A stretch of 30,595 bases of DNA from JAXMBX01 sp046349635 (GTDB lineage: Bacteria; Planctomycetota; Planctomycetia; Planctomycetales; Planctomycetaceae), in contig JAXMBX010000056.1 in assembly GCA_046349635.1 (NCBI GenBank), positions 1 to 30,595 of the forward strand, in the 5' to 3' direction. The stretch's first letter is position 1, and each line of letters opens with the position of its first letter. Shown one piece after another: positions 18,015 to 25,782 of this stretch. The notes under the pieces were generated by a model. That model was not told the DNA's origin, searched no databases, and saw only the letters and a program-made list of their open reading frames with translations. Made by a program: the position numbers and the translations under genes.

Positions 18015-18368
18015 TCACTGTTCCGCATCCATCGCCTGCATCCGCCGCATCTCAATCTCAGACTGTGCGGACTGCAGACGATAAAAGGCCGCCCCTCCCA
18101 GAATGATCCCGCCGATCCCTTCCAGCACAATCTGGAACCAGAGATTAAACGATTCGCGAGAAGCTGACGCCCCCACCCCGCACCCGATCAGCAATACCCC
18201 TACCGCGATCGAGACGCACCCCACTCCCACCGCACAGCCACGGGGCAACTTCAGACCAAACACCATTCCGAAAGCGGTTCCCAGTAAACCGATGACGACC
18301 CCGCCAACAATCCCGATCCAGAGCCAGCCGTTTCCCACAGGGCCCATTGGCACAAACGCCTGCGCCAC
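18015..18368 (-). CDS. Small membrane protein of the DUF2089 operon
   Basis: A 117-residue protein with three hydrophobic segments (near residues 14-38, 44-67 and 75-97). The first two are Gly-rich. A short polar tail reads EIEMRRMQAMDAEQ. It opens with GTG 18368; ATG 18347 is an alternative. A TGA sits immediately before the GTG but is not in the frame of the preceding lipoprotein gene as sequenced. It is the third gene behind a DUF2089 regulator and a lipoprotein on the same strand, so the three probably act together at the cell envelope. No function is known to me. Confidence 0.6.
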   Translation of the reverse strand: MAQAFVPMGPVGNGWLWIGIVGGVVIGLLGTAFGMVFGLKLPRGCAVGVGCVSIAVGVLLIGCGVGASASRESFNLWFQIVLEGIGGIILGGAAFYRLQSAQSEIEMRRMQAMDAEQ

Positions 18369-18393
18369 TCAGACTCATTCACCTTAAACTCAC

Positions 18394-18945
18394 TCAACCA
18401 CAATGTTCCAGCCCCTTGAAGCAGACGTTCAGAAGGATCTCTTTCGGCCGCGCCGCATTCGGCCCCGCCTCCATCTGGAATGGCAACTCGATCCGCCGCC
18501 AATCGGAGCTCCCTTTGAACTGCCCCATCGGTCCGCTGTCCGCCAAAGTCCGGGTGAAATAAGACGTTCCATTCGGGAACACGACCCACATCTCCAGGTA
18601 TGCCCCATCCTGAATCTTGTCATGGCGCACCCATCCTGACAGCGAAAACATCTGCTGAGTGATCTCCGGAGCCTTCATTTCCAGCACGGGCATCGTTACG
18701 GCCTTACCGTCTGCGGTTCCTACCTTCAGCGGGCTATCAATCTTGATGACATGCCCATACTTTTCCCCTTCATCCGGAGCAAGCAGCTTCCCCTTCAGGC
18801 TTCCATTCGCCTGCATCTCTTTCCAGTCGATGCGAGCAACCTCATGTGTTCCGCTATTCGACTGCTGACAACCGGCTCCGCAGATAACCGCCACAACCCC
18901 AATCACTCGGCACAACGGGTTTATTCTCATGGAAATAACTTTCAC
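18394..18945 (-). CDS. Lipoprotein with beta-sandwich-like domain, C-terminus frameshifted
   Basis: A lipoprotein of about 183 residues as read. GTG 18945 overlaps the regulator's TAG stop, and AGGA lies six bases upstream, suggesting translational coupling; ATG 18930 is an alternative start. The signal ends CGAGC, with lipidated Cys near residue 26. The body contains GWVRHDKIQDGAYLEMW and SYFTRTLADSGPMGQFKGSS followed by DWRRIELPF, a carbohydrate-binding-like sandwich. The frame ends abruptly with LEHCG. One base over, the sequence continues LQGAGTLWLSEFKVNES, the usual last strands of such domains. A second shift would bring in the TGA just before the next gene. So one or two bases near 18375-18410 are probably missing. 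Confidence 0.65.
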   Translation of the reverse strand: MKVISMRINPLCRVIGVVAVICGAGCQQSNSGTHEVARIDWKEMQANGSLKGKLLAPDEGEKYGHVIKIDSPLKVGTADGKAVTMPVLEMKAPEITQQMFSLSGWVRHDKIQDGAYLEMWVVFPNGTSYFTRTLADSGPMGQFKGSSDWRRIELPFQMEAGPNAARPKEILLNVCFKGLEHCG

Positions 18946-19268
18946 TACTCTTCCTCGCTTTGCTTTCGCAGTTCTTTGCGATGCACCTGCACCAGTTTTT
19001 TCATAGTTGCCAGGTCGATCTTCCCCTCCACGTACATCGCCTGGGCCTGCCTCTCGAATTCGCTGACGATCTTCTCCGACTCGAAAATTCGGATCTTCTC
19101 TATCATCCGGTCCAGCCTCAGCCTTACCGTCGGATAGCTGATCCGGTACTCCGCCGCCAGATCCTTGAGCGACCCCGAGGCCAGGATAAATCGCTTGATG
19201 AATCCCAGGTCCTCATCGGAGACATGGTCGATCCAGCGATCTCCACGCACATCCACCGCTGATCCCAT
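18945..19268 (-). CDS. DUF2089-family helix-turn-helix regulator
   Basis: A 107-residue cytoplasmic protein of the DUF2089 type. The conserved part reads DEDLGFIKRFILASGSLKDL then AAEYRISYPTVRLRLDRMIE, a helix-turn-helix in which SYPTVR is the recognition-helix region. A charged helical tail follows (KIVSEFERQAQAM to the end). I chose ATG 19268; longer readings add a hydrophobic stretch from the AT-rich promoter. Its stop overlaps the GTG of the lipoprotein gene, so this is the first gene of a three-gene operon. By analogy it would control this operon or an envelope function. The ligand or signal is unknown. Confidence 0.75.
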   Translation of the reverse strand: MGSAVDVRGDRWIDHVSDEDLGFIKRFILASGSLKDLAAEYRISYPTVRLRLDRMIEKIRIFESEKIVSEFERQAQAMYVEGKIDLATMKKLVQVHRKELRKQSEEE

Positions 19269-19329
19269 CCTTTTCCCACCTTTCAGGCCATCCTGGCCCC
19301 ACATCAACAAAATCAACATCCACTTAAAC

Positions 19330-19359
19330 ATTATTAAGATTAAACAAAACAAAAGTCAA
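19330..19359 (-). promoter_or_regulatory. Sigma70-like promoter of the DUF2089 operon
   Basis: On the minus strand TTGACT (19354-19359) and AATAAT (19330-19335) are separated by 18 bases, five of six matches each to the -35 and -10 consensus. The site lies in a conspicuously AT-rich island, about 60 bases upstream of the regulator's ATG. Confidence 0.55.
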
Positions 19360-19550
19360 CATTCATTTTATTGAAATGCACCAATAACGGCGACGGACAA
19401 TTCAGCAGGCTCCCCGTTTTGACCAACACGCTTCATGATTTGTGAATTCTGTGCCGTTCGAGTAGCGTAAACATCTCTCGGTTTCTCCTGTTCCTTCATG
19501 TTCCCGTCCGATTATCCTCAGCTTCCGGCAACCTTGGCGGGACTCGACCC

Positions 19551-21062
19551 GTGATTTACGACGGACCTCAGACACGACCGCCTTCATCTCATCGCGGCAG
19601 ATCATTTCTGAAGTGGGGACTGTGCCTGCTCTTCTTATGGGGGAGCGCCGTATCCCTGAGCGCCGCAGACCCTCCCGGCAAAGATGTCCACATCGATTTC
19701 CTGAAAGAGGTCCAGCCGCTTCTCAAGGAAAAATGTCTCCGTTGCCACGGGCCGGAGAAGAAAAATGGCGGTCTGCGACTGGATACACGCCAGTTCGCTG
19801 CCTCGGGCGGAGACACGCTCAAGACCGTCTTAGGGGGAGACCTCAAATCGAACGGTCTCTTCCTGCGTGTGAGTTCCGACAATATCGCGGATCGCATGCC
19901 GAAGTCTTCTCCGCCGCTGACTCCTTCGGAAATAGACGTCTTCCGTCGCTGGGTACTTGCCGGAACCCCCTGGCCGCAGGAACCATCGGCTCAAGCGATT
20001 CCGCAGAAGGCTCCCCCCAGCGATCTTTTCAAAACACTCGACGAACTCATCTCCAGGTATCAAGACGAGTACGCCATTATCTACCCGTTTGGAGTAACGG
20101 CGTTTCTCCTTCTTGTCGGCTTTGCGATCTCCGACAGGTTGAAACGGCGAATCGCTGCAGGAAAGCCCGCCGGAAGAATCGTCCGCCTGATCGCCGCTCC
20201 ACGCCACATACACCTTGCCTTCTTGCTCGTCATTCTCTTCGCCGCGGCATGGTTCGCCGTCGACAGGCATCATGATGAACTCACGAAAAAAGAACTCAGC
20301 TCGCTCAGGATCTGGGTCGAAAGGTCAATGGCAGCCACTCGCTCGCAATCTTCCGCACGAGGCATCTACGGCTTCCCGCCAAAATCAACACGACCCGATT
20401 ATCCCAGGCAAATTGAGGGGACTTATTATCGTGGCAACTGCGAGCGTAGCCCCCAGTTATTCAACAATGGCAATTATCGCACCGCGACATTGCGCATCGG
20501 CCTCTGCGACGCTCGACATCAGCCGCTCAAATATGGTGACCCCATTCCCAAAGACGGCTTGTTCGTTCGCTTCGAGGTCGACCGCGCCCCTCGGACCACG
20601 GGGATCCTCTTCACTCCCGAGATCATTGCCTCGATCTTCCTTTCCTCGGAACCCTACGAAGATCAGGAGCAGCCTCTCAAAAAACCGGTGATACACCTTG
20701 AGGCGACGAAGGAGAATCAAACCTGGGTCGCCTACTATCCCATCGGCTTGCCTCAGCCAGGGTCCGGAAAAGATCTCGCCGGTACGATCTATGTTTACAA
20801 GGGAACCGTCACGGAAGAAAAAGTCCGGGGTGAAATCCACTATGGAATCCAATACGACCTGACGATCGAGAACGAAAAATTAGGCAAGGATTCCGATCTC
20901 TGGATGGCTTCCTTTTACTGGAACGACAGGCTGGCCGTTCCGCAGCCTGGTAAAATTCCGCTGGAGCATTGGTTCGACTGGCGCCCGATTCCCGAAATTT
21001 CCGGCGAAAACTCCACCGATCCCACGCTCCTGGGAATTCCCGAGCATCTCCGCAAGAAATAA
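19551..21062 (+). CDS. Membrane-bound planctomycete-type cytochrome c with unknown C-terminal domain
   Basis: A 503-residue protein starting with GTG. A signal or anchor segment covers residues 20-38. The cytochrome c domain (about 45-145) begins DFLKEVQPLLKEKCLRCHGP, with heme attachment at C62-x-x-C65-H66. Met116 in ADRMPKSSPPLT is a likely distal ligand, and the domain matches the planctomycete cytochrome C (PSCyt1) type. Two membrane helices follow (about 178-195 and 219-237), then a 265-residue C-terminal domain I do not recognise, with YPRQIEGTYYRGNCERSP and RTATLRIGLCDA. PSCyt1 is often joined to PSCyt2/PSD1 or other periplasmic domains; neither of those is present. It may pass electrons to a partner read by the C-terminal domain. 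It is divergent from the DUF2089 operon. Confidence 0.75.
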   Translation: MIYDGPQTRPPSSHRGRSFLKWGLCLLFLWGSAVSLSAADPPGKDVHIDFLKEVQPLLKEKCLRCHGPEKKNGGLRLDTRQFAASGGDTLKTVLGGDLKSNGLFLRVSSDNIADRMPKSSPPLTPSEIDVFRRWVLAGTPWPQEPSAQAIPQKAPPSDLFKTLDELISRYQDEYAIIYPFGVTAFLLLVGFAISDRLKRRIAAGKPAGRIVRLIAAPRHIHLAFLLVILFAAAWFAVDRHHDELTKKELSSLRIWVERSMAATRSQSSARGIYGFPPKSTRPDYPRQIEGTYYRGNCERSPQLFNNGNYRTATLRIGLCDARHQPLKYGDPIPKDGLFVRFEVDRAPRTTGILFTPEIIASIFLSSEPYEDQEQPLKKPVIHLEATKENQTWVAYYPIGLPQPGSGKDLAGTIYVYKGTVTEEKVRGEIHYGIQYDLTIENEKLGKDSDLWMASFYWNDRLAVPQPGKIPLEHWFDWRPIPEISGENSTDPTLLGIPEHLRKK

Positions 21063-21271
21063 TTTTCCCAGTCGCTTCATACTTCGCCGACTCATCAAGA
21101 CGAGAACCCCGCTGCACGAAAACCTCGCAACCCCAGAGGGGAGGGGAGAGGCATTCGCACAGCGGGGGCATCGGTGTCCGTAGCGGCTCACGTGCGCAGG
21201 CGAAAACGCCACGCACATCTACGGCAATTGCAATCCAGGACGATTCACTTCGCGCAGCCGCGGTAACCCAA
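21063..21271. other. Intergenic stretch between convergent genes
   Basis: About 210 bp behind the cytochrome gene with G-rich patches (near 21134-21172). No gene, terminator or repeat copy is convincing. Confidence 0.3.
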
Positions 21272-21490
21272 TTACCATTCCAACTCGCTCGAATTCGCGA
21301 ACACTCCGTTCAGACGGAGCAACAGGCGTTGCATCCAGTTCAGGGAGCGAATTTCCTGCGAGGTCAACGCCTCATGATGCACGGCCGGAAGCTGAACTCC
21401 ACCGCTCTGCCGCGCAATCGGGCCCACGGCCGAATGGCTGTCCGCGTGAAAAACCTGCCCTGCCGAAATTCCAAAATTTGCTGCTGACAT
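21272..21490 (-). CDS. Possible small protein (72 residues)
   Basis: A short minus-strand frame beginning MSAANFGISAGQVFHADSHS and ending NGVFANSSELEW. A GGGG stretch lies 6-7 bases before the ATG. The C-terminal half (TSQEIRSLNWMQRLLLRLNG) could form an amphipathic helix. It lies behind lpxA on the same strand but 305 bases away. No family is recognised and it may be spurious. Confidence 0.35.
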   Translation of the reverse strand: MSAANFGISAGQVFHADSHSAVGPIARQSGGVQLPAVHHEALTSQEIRSLNWMQRLLLRLNGVFANSSELEW

Positions 21491-21795
21491 GATATTCCCC
21501 ATTTCCAGGCACACTGGTGCCTTTGAAGTACTGGTAAACCAAAGTTTCTTTGACTGAGTAAAACCTGATCGCCGTTCAGACCTGATGAGGTCAACAACAC
21601 CGGCGAGGACGGCTCGCAAGTGGAACCGCTCTCATGGAACACCTGCTTTCTACTGAAGCCATAAGACCTTGGGATGGGGAACACGCCACAGATTGATTAC
21701 TGAAAGGGGATCAGTTCTGCCCCCGCAACATATATCGACGATACAGTAGGTGATATATTAATGCAAGTCCTGGTTCGCCGCTTTTTTTCAGATTT
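21491..21795. other. Intergenic stretch behind lpxA
   Basis: 305 bp without a recognisable gene, repeat or terminator. An open frame extending through part of it has no protein-like features. Confidence 0.3.
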
Positions 21796-22614
21796 TTACA
21801 AATCCGCCTCAACCGCCGACCCCTGATTGCTTTCTCGCCGCGTCTTCAAATGAATGCCACGAATGGAAGGGCGATGCAGAAAATCCAAAATAGACAACCC
21901 TCGTTCCGTCGTCAGACAATCAGCCAGACGCACGAGAGCCTCCGGAAAAGAGTGTCGCTCGCGGCATAAAATGCGGTACGCGCCCCACACGTCTGCAAAC
22001 TCCTCTGCCGTGGCGTCGTCCCGCTTCAAACCCACCCGATTGATCCCCACATTCCAGCCCGGCCCATCGATCATGAAATAGGGAACCACGTCTCGGACCA
22101 GAGTCGAGGCCACTCCGATCATCGCGCCGCGCCCCACCCGCACAAACTGATGCACCGCAACTCTCCCCGATAGCACCGCCTTTGCAGCGATGTGTACATA
22201 CCCCCCCAGCAGCACGCCGTTCACCAGAGTGACATCCTCATCGACGATACAGTTATGCCCCACATGTGCCGCCGCCATGATCAGGCAACGCGCTCCAATC
22301 CGGGTCAGGGATCCCTCTTTTGTCCCGCGATGCACCGTCACATATTCTCGCAGGACTGAATCTTCACCGATCTCGCAGCCGCTCACCTGTCCCTGATAGG
22401 CCCGATCTTGGGGAATATCTCCCAGGATACAGCCCGCATGAATCCTGCAGTTCCGCCCCACGCGTGTCTGTGCTCGGATTTGACAATGTGGACCGATGTA
22501 CGTTCCTTCTCCCACGCTGACATGTTCCTCGATGACCGTGAACGGCCCCACTTCCGCAGAACTCTGGATTTCGGCCGTCGGATGAACAATTGCAGTGGAA
22601 TGAATGTGCCCCAT
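21796..22614 (-). CDS. lpxA: Acyl-ACP--UDP-N-acetylglucosamine O-acyltransferase
   Basis: Catalyses the first step of lipid A synthesis, moving a hydroxyacyl chain from acyl carrier protein to UDP-GlcNAc in the cytoplasm. The 272-residue product has the left-handed beta-helix of hexapeptide repeats, for example IHSTAIVHPTAEI and VGEGTYIGPHCQI. The catalytic region reads AAAHVGHNC, with His120 in the place of E. coli His125. REYVTVHRGT (about 89-98), VHQFVRVG (154-161) and a C-terminal helical region with NRVGLKRDD follow. Length is typical (about 260-270). It starts with ATG without a strong ribosome site. It lies behind the ATPase gene and away from lpxB. Confidence 0.93.
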   Translation of the reverse strand: MGHIHSTAIVHPTAEIQSSAEVGPFTVIEEHVSVGEGTYIGPHCQIRAQTRVGRNCRIHAGCILGDIPQDRAYQGQVSGCEIGEDSVLREYVTVHRGTKEGSLTRIGARCLIMAAAHVGHNCIVDEDVTLVNGVLLGGYVHIAAKAVLSGRVAVHQFVRVGRGAMIGVASTLVRDVVPYFMIDGPGWNVGINRVGLKRDDATAEEFADVWGAYRILCRERHSFPEALVRLADCLTTERGLSILDFLHRPSIRGIHLKTRRESNQGSAVEADL

Positions 22615-22703
22615 ACGGAATTAACGCGTGGCCCCCGCTGGTCTTTGCAAACACATCCGTTTCACCTGCCTAATCGGACTGCCAAATGATTTCACGAAGC
22701 CGG

Positions 22704-23426
22704 TCAAGCCAGCGTATCCCCGACTTCAAAGTGAGGCAGCCTGACAAGAAATGATGCCCCCTGGCCCGTCTCGGTAACGACGGAAATGTCTCCGCCGCTC
22801 TGTTCGACAAGGAGTTTGAGCACAGCCAATGAGACAACGGGGTCTGCCAACCGTCCCGACCCGGACCGGTCAAATAATTCAAACATTTTGGCTTCCGCAT
22901 GCTTGCTCAGCCCCATCCCATTGTCGCTCACCTGGAGTTCGTAGGCATCCCCGGTCCAATTAAGCCTCATTTGAATCCGGCACTCCCCTTTTGTTGAGTC
23001 CTGGCTCTTCAACGCCTGGGAGATCAACCCTTCCAGGATGTGGCGTAACCGCGCAGGAAACCACACGAAATCCTGACAGTTCAACTCGAGGTGCAGCTGG
23101 AGTCCCGAGGTACCGTGCAACCGCTGTTGCCAGCGAAAGATACTTTCCACAAATGGACGGAGTGCAATCGGCACGGCTCGATCAATCTCTGCATCCCGGG
23201 TCGGCTCCTGCAGATCCTCCAGTAAACCTCCAAGATCATCCGACATCCGGCCCAGGCGATTCCATTCGGCGGAATCCGCATTGCCTGACTCGCCTCTCAA
23301 GCGCTGAACGCCCTGAATCAACTCCGCAGCCTGGTTTGCCAGATAGCTGGATTGCCCACGCAATCGGTCCAATGCAAGTTCTAAGCGTGCCACGTAGGTG
23401 AGCACTCGATAATCGAAAGGTACCAA
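22704..23426 (-). CDS. Stand-alone GHKL/histidine-kinase-type ATPase without phospho-acceptor His
   Basis: About 240 residues. The N-terminal half is helical (DYRVLTYVARLELALDRLRG, AELIQGVQRLRG) and resembles a dimerisation region, but contains no His in an H-box context. The C-terminal half is a HATPase_c fold. The G1 box is SDNGMGLS, the F box MFELFDRSG and the G2 box TGQGASFLVRLP. The N box reads LEGLISQALK, so the Mg-binding Asn is Gln. There are no transmembrane, PAS or receiver domains. AGGAGG directly abuts ATG 23432, which is too close to serve it. TTG 23426 has the ideal 6-base gap, so I chose TTG. It could be an anti-sigma-type or phosphotransfer partner, or a degenerate kinase. Confidence 0.7.
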   Translation of the reverse strand: MVPFDYRVLTYVARLELALDRLRGQSSYLANQAAELIQGVQRLRGESGNADSAEWNRLGRMSDDLGGLLEDLQEPTRDAEIDRAVPIALRPFVESIFRWQQRLHGTSGLQLHLELNCQDFVWFPARLRHILEGLISQALKSQDSTKGECRIQMRLNWTGDAYELQVSDNGMGLSKHAEAKMFELFDRSGSGRLADPVVSLAVLKLLVEQSGGDISVVTETGQGASFLVRLPHFEVGDTLA

Positions 23427-23551
23427 CGTCATCCTCCTTGCTCCACGCGGATTGTTCGCCCTGGAATTCGTGCTTCCATGGCGCTGAGAACGATACTCGT
23501 GGAGAATCGAGTCCCCCCGGAAGATCCCACGGTCCCAACTCGATAAGCGTC

Positions 23552-23845
23552 TCACGAGACGTTGGGGCGGCGCAGCGAAACTTCGCTTCGCTCCAGAGAT
23601 GTCATCATATCAACCGAGAACCTTCCACATGAGATGATTCCGGGCGACCTGAAAAATATGTCGAACTTAAGCTCACGTCGCACACATTGCGGTCTGACAA
23701 GCTCAATTCCCGTGCTCTCAATTCGGTGTCGCTGAATCGCGAATTGAGGAATCTTGTGGACAATGCTCCCCGCATGGAGTAAGGTAATTCTCACGCGGCC
23801 CTTCACCGCCGGACCGGAAATCACAGGTCTGGCGAGGTCTTTCAT
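23552..23845 (-). CDS. Hypothetical protein, possibly PilZ-like
   Basis: A 97-residue minus-strand frame. ATG 23845 is preceded by GAGG with a 7-8 base gap. The sequence (MKDLARPVISGPAVKGRVRI, IESTGIELVRP, KFDIFFRS) has strand-rich stretches and a GIELV segment loosely like PilZ domains. The usual PilZ RxxxR motif is not clear, so this is a guess. It lies upstream of the ATPase gene on the same strand, 119 bases away. Confidence 0.35.
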   Translation of the reverse strand: MKDLARPVISGPAVKGRVRITLLHAGSIVHKIPQFAIQRHRIESTGIELVRPQCVRRELKFDIFFRSPGIISCGRFSVDMMTSLERSEVSLRRPNVS

Positions 23846-24118
23846 ACTTTTGCCTCGTGCAGTTGAGTACTGCAACCTGGTTTCGGCGCGTGTTATTCGC
23901 CTGTTTCGCCGATTTCTCCAGCCGCGCGGGCATCCCGGCGATTGAACTTCCGCAACATCCCTCCTGCCCCCAGGACTTTCGTTGCGTGGCCGATCCTCTC
24001 ATGCTTTCCTCCGTGGCACTTGCTCCGCGCCTGGAAGTAACTTCGCTCCACCTTGCTTGTGACCGATCATCCCGCGGGATGAGATACCGCTTCCAATGAC
24101 TTTTTATGAGGAGTTTCC
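23846..24118. other. Divergent intergenic region
   Basis: About 270 bp between the small minus-strand frame and the HesB-like gene. No convincing gene or strong promoter is seen. A good ribosome site (GAGGAG) lies at its right end. Confidence 0.3.
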
Positions 24119-24394
24119 ATGTTTACTGTGACCCCTTCGGCTGGTGCGCGCCTCAACCGTCTTCTGCAGTCCAAGGATTCAAAGACCATCACTCGCGTGT
24201 CGCGTCAAAACAACAAAGTCTGCCTCCGCTACGGCGTCCTGGAGGCGGATGACCAGGTTTTCACTCACGATGGCCGTATTATTCTCGGCGTCGATCAAAC
24301 GGTGCTGGACTACCTGACGACCCGCACCCTTGACATTCGCGACACCAAGAAGGGCCCCCGACTCCGCTTACGCCTCTCCACCCAGGACACCTGA
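24119..24394 (+). CDS. HesB/IscA-like protein lacking the cluster cysteines
   Basis: A 91-residue protein. GAGGAG lies five bases before ATG. The start MFTVTPSAGARLNRLLQSKD and the later DDQVFTHDGRIILGVDQTVL DYL track A-type Fe-S carrier proteins (IscA/HesB), whose fold runs VTPxAxxxLxxLL then a GCSGxxY loop, then a VDxxSxxYL helix. The loop here is KVCLRYG, keeping one cysteine. The C-terminal CxC pair is absent. It is unlikely to carry a normal Fe-S cluster and may have another role, or the similarity may be loose. A small membrane protein follows on the same strand. Confidence 0.55.
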   Translation: MFTVTPSAGARLNRLLQSKDSKTITRVSRQNNKVCLRYGVLEADDQVFTHDGRIILGVDQTVLDYLTTRTLDIRDTKKGPRLRLRLSTQDT

Positions 24395-24440
24395 GTTCTG
24401 CCGTGAGTTCGAAAGTCTCTCTGCACGAAAGTTACCTTCC

Positions 24441-24701
24441 ATGGCATTCGCAGTCTGGTTCCTGGTGGGAGTTTCTCTGGGCTATGTCGGAAATCGACTG
24501 ATGCTCGGATATGACGCAGCCGACCTCCGGCTCTCAATGTTGTGCGGGATGGGAGGATCTGCCGCAGCAAGCGCCGTCTCCGCCTGGATGTATTCCACCA
24601 GTTTTCTCGCAGTTGATCCCCCTCAGATTCTGACCTCTGTCGCGGGGGCATTGATCGCCGTATTCTGTCAACGCGCAGTCCAATTCCGTCACGAACCCTG
24701 A
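24441..24701 (+). CDS. Small membrane protein (86 residues)
   Basis: Starts at ATG 24441 (MAFAVWFLVGVSLGYVGNRL). Three hydrophobic segments with small residues (AAASAVSAWMY, ILTSVAGALIAVF) resemble GlsB/YeaQ-like small membrane proteins, but the characteristic motif is not complete. It lies 46 bases behind the HesB-like gene. Its end overlaps the end of the opposite gene by 13 bases. Confidence 0.5.
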   Translation: MAFAVWFLVGVSLGYVGNRLMLGYDAADLRLSMLCGMGGSAAASAVSAWMYSTSFLAVDPPQILTSVAGALIAVFCQRAVQFRHEP

Positions 24702-24988
24702 TCCCTGACTTTAGGCGCAACCGTGAACCGGGAAAACTGCTGGCTCGTCGGATAATTTATCCGGACCACGTGGTATTCCGCACCCCGGAAGGGAATCAGA
24801 ATCAGGTCGTCGACCGGTCGAGACAACAACTCCCCAATCCGGATCCCGGAATTCTCGTTACTCATGCCTTCTCCCTCCAGAAAGATCAGGAGCGACTCGA
24901 AGGGCTCCGTGACCGTGTTCCGTTGAACAACCCTTGTCGCCCGATCCGAGTGCAGTTGAGCATAGGTCAAATATGGTTCCTGTGGCAT
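24689..24988 (-). CDS. Hypothetical protein (99 residues)
   Basis: A minus-strand frame with protein-like composition (MPQEPYLTYAQLHSDRATRV, IGELLSRPVDDLILIPFRG, EYHVVRINYP). It has no signal peptide, membrane segment or recognised motif. The ribosome site is weak (GAAGAA). It overlaps the preceding plus-strand gene tail to tail. Confidence 0.45.
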   Translation of the reverse strand: MPQEPYLTYAQLHSDRATRVVQRNTVTEPFESLLIFLEGEGMSNENSGIRIGELLSRPVDDLILIPFRGAEYHVVRINYPTSQQFSRFTVAPKVRDQGS

Positions 24989-25309
24989 GCATTCTTCAAT
25001 TCTGAAAAGTTAAGAGTCTCGTTGTCGGCAAGTGGTAGTCGCCCGCCAGCGCCTGCAGAATCAACTCTAGCCGCAAACTCCCCGGGATGCGATTACGGGC
25101 CGTTGTTTGACGCTATTTTCACAGAATGAAAAACGTAATCTCGGTCCAAAGAACCCTATTCTGCGAATTCACTCGCCCGAAACCGGAATTCGTCACACGG
25201 AGGAACTTGATTATGTTATGATCGAGCGGTCATGATCATGCGAGAGTTATTACCCAATGTTCGGGATAAGCGTGTGATAAAGGCACCCTTATTCTGAAGG
25301 AGTTATCAG
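24989..25309. other. Divergent intergenic region with promoter of the RRM gene
   Basis: About 320 bp without a gene. It holds an extended -10 element (TGTTATGAT, 25214-25222), a perfect 10-bp palindrome just behind it (CATGATCATG, 25231-25240) and a leader of about 80 bases before the RRM start. Confidence 0.4.
25214..25240 (+). promoter_or_regulatory. Extended -10 promoter and palindromic site of the RRM gene
   Basis: TG-n-TATGAT at 25214-25222 fits an extended -10 promoter, with no good -35 box at 16-18 bases. The palindrome CATGATCATG (25231-25240) falls at the expected transcript start and could be an operator. Confidence 0.4.
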
Positions 25310-25648
25310 ATGGGTAAGAAACTTTATGTGGGAAACCTGACGTACGATACCACCAATGCGACGCTCGAAGAGATGTTCGCGGCCTTTGGTACCGTGACTT
25401 CAGCCCAAGTTATCATGGATCGCGATTCGGGTCGCTCAAAGGGTTTTGGTTTTGTCGAAATGGACAACAACCAGGAAGCCCAGGCTGCGATTGACGCCCT
25501 CAACGAAAAACAAGTGGGCGGTCGAGCCCTCACCGTCAATGAAGCCCGGCCCCGCGAAGATCGCGGTGGCGGCGGCGGACGGTCGGGTGGGGGCGGCGGC
25601 AGCCGCGGCGGATACGGCGGAGGTGGCGGCGGACGCAGCCGCTATTAG
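25310..25648 (+). CDS. Glycine-rich RRM RNA-binding protein
   Basis: A 112-residue cytoplasmic protein. One RNA recognition motif fills residues 4-80, with RNP2 LYVGNL (5-10) and RNP1 KGFGFVEM (44-51); their aromatic residues stack on RNA bases. Residues 81-112 are an Arg/Gly/Tyr-rich tail (RGGGGGRSGGGGGSRG and similar) that is probably disordered and adds non-specific RNA binding. This architecture is known from cyanobacterial Rbp and plant glycine-rich proteins and is also found in planctomycetes, where a role in RNA chaperoning or stress is assumed rather than shown. AAGGAG sits 8 bases before ATG. A long leader and terminator make it its own transcript. Confidence 0.92.
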   Translation: MGKKLYVGNLTYDTTNATLEEMFAAFGTVTSAQVIMDRDSGRSKGFGFVEMDNNQEAQAAIDALNEKQVGGRALTVNEARPREDRGGGGGRSGGGGGSRGGYGGGGGGRSRY

Positions 25649-25713
25649 GATGCGATGATCGTCGACTTCGTCATCACCAGGCTTTGCCTCCAATCCGAAG
25701 AGGAGTCCTCACG

Positions 25714-25782
25714 ATGATGATGCGACGCAATGATAATCAGAAACACGGTTCGAACGGACGACACTCTCCCGATCGCAAGTGA
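25714..25782 (+). CDS. Possible 22-residue peptide
   Basis: A short frame MMMRRNDNQKHGSNGRHSPD ending RK. GAGGAG lies 11 bases before the first ATG (5-8 bases would be ideal). It is very polar, and its last codons lie inside the terminator that follows. It may be a leader-like or chance frame. Confidence 0.2.
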   Translation: MMMRRNDNQKHGSNGRHSPDRK

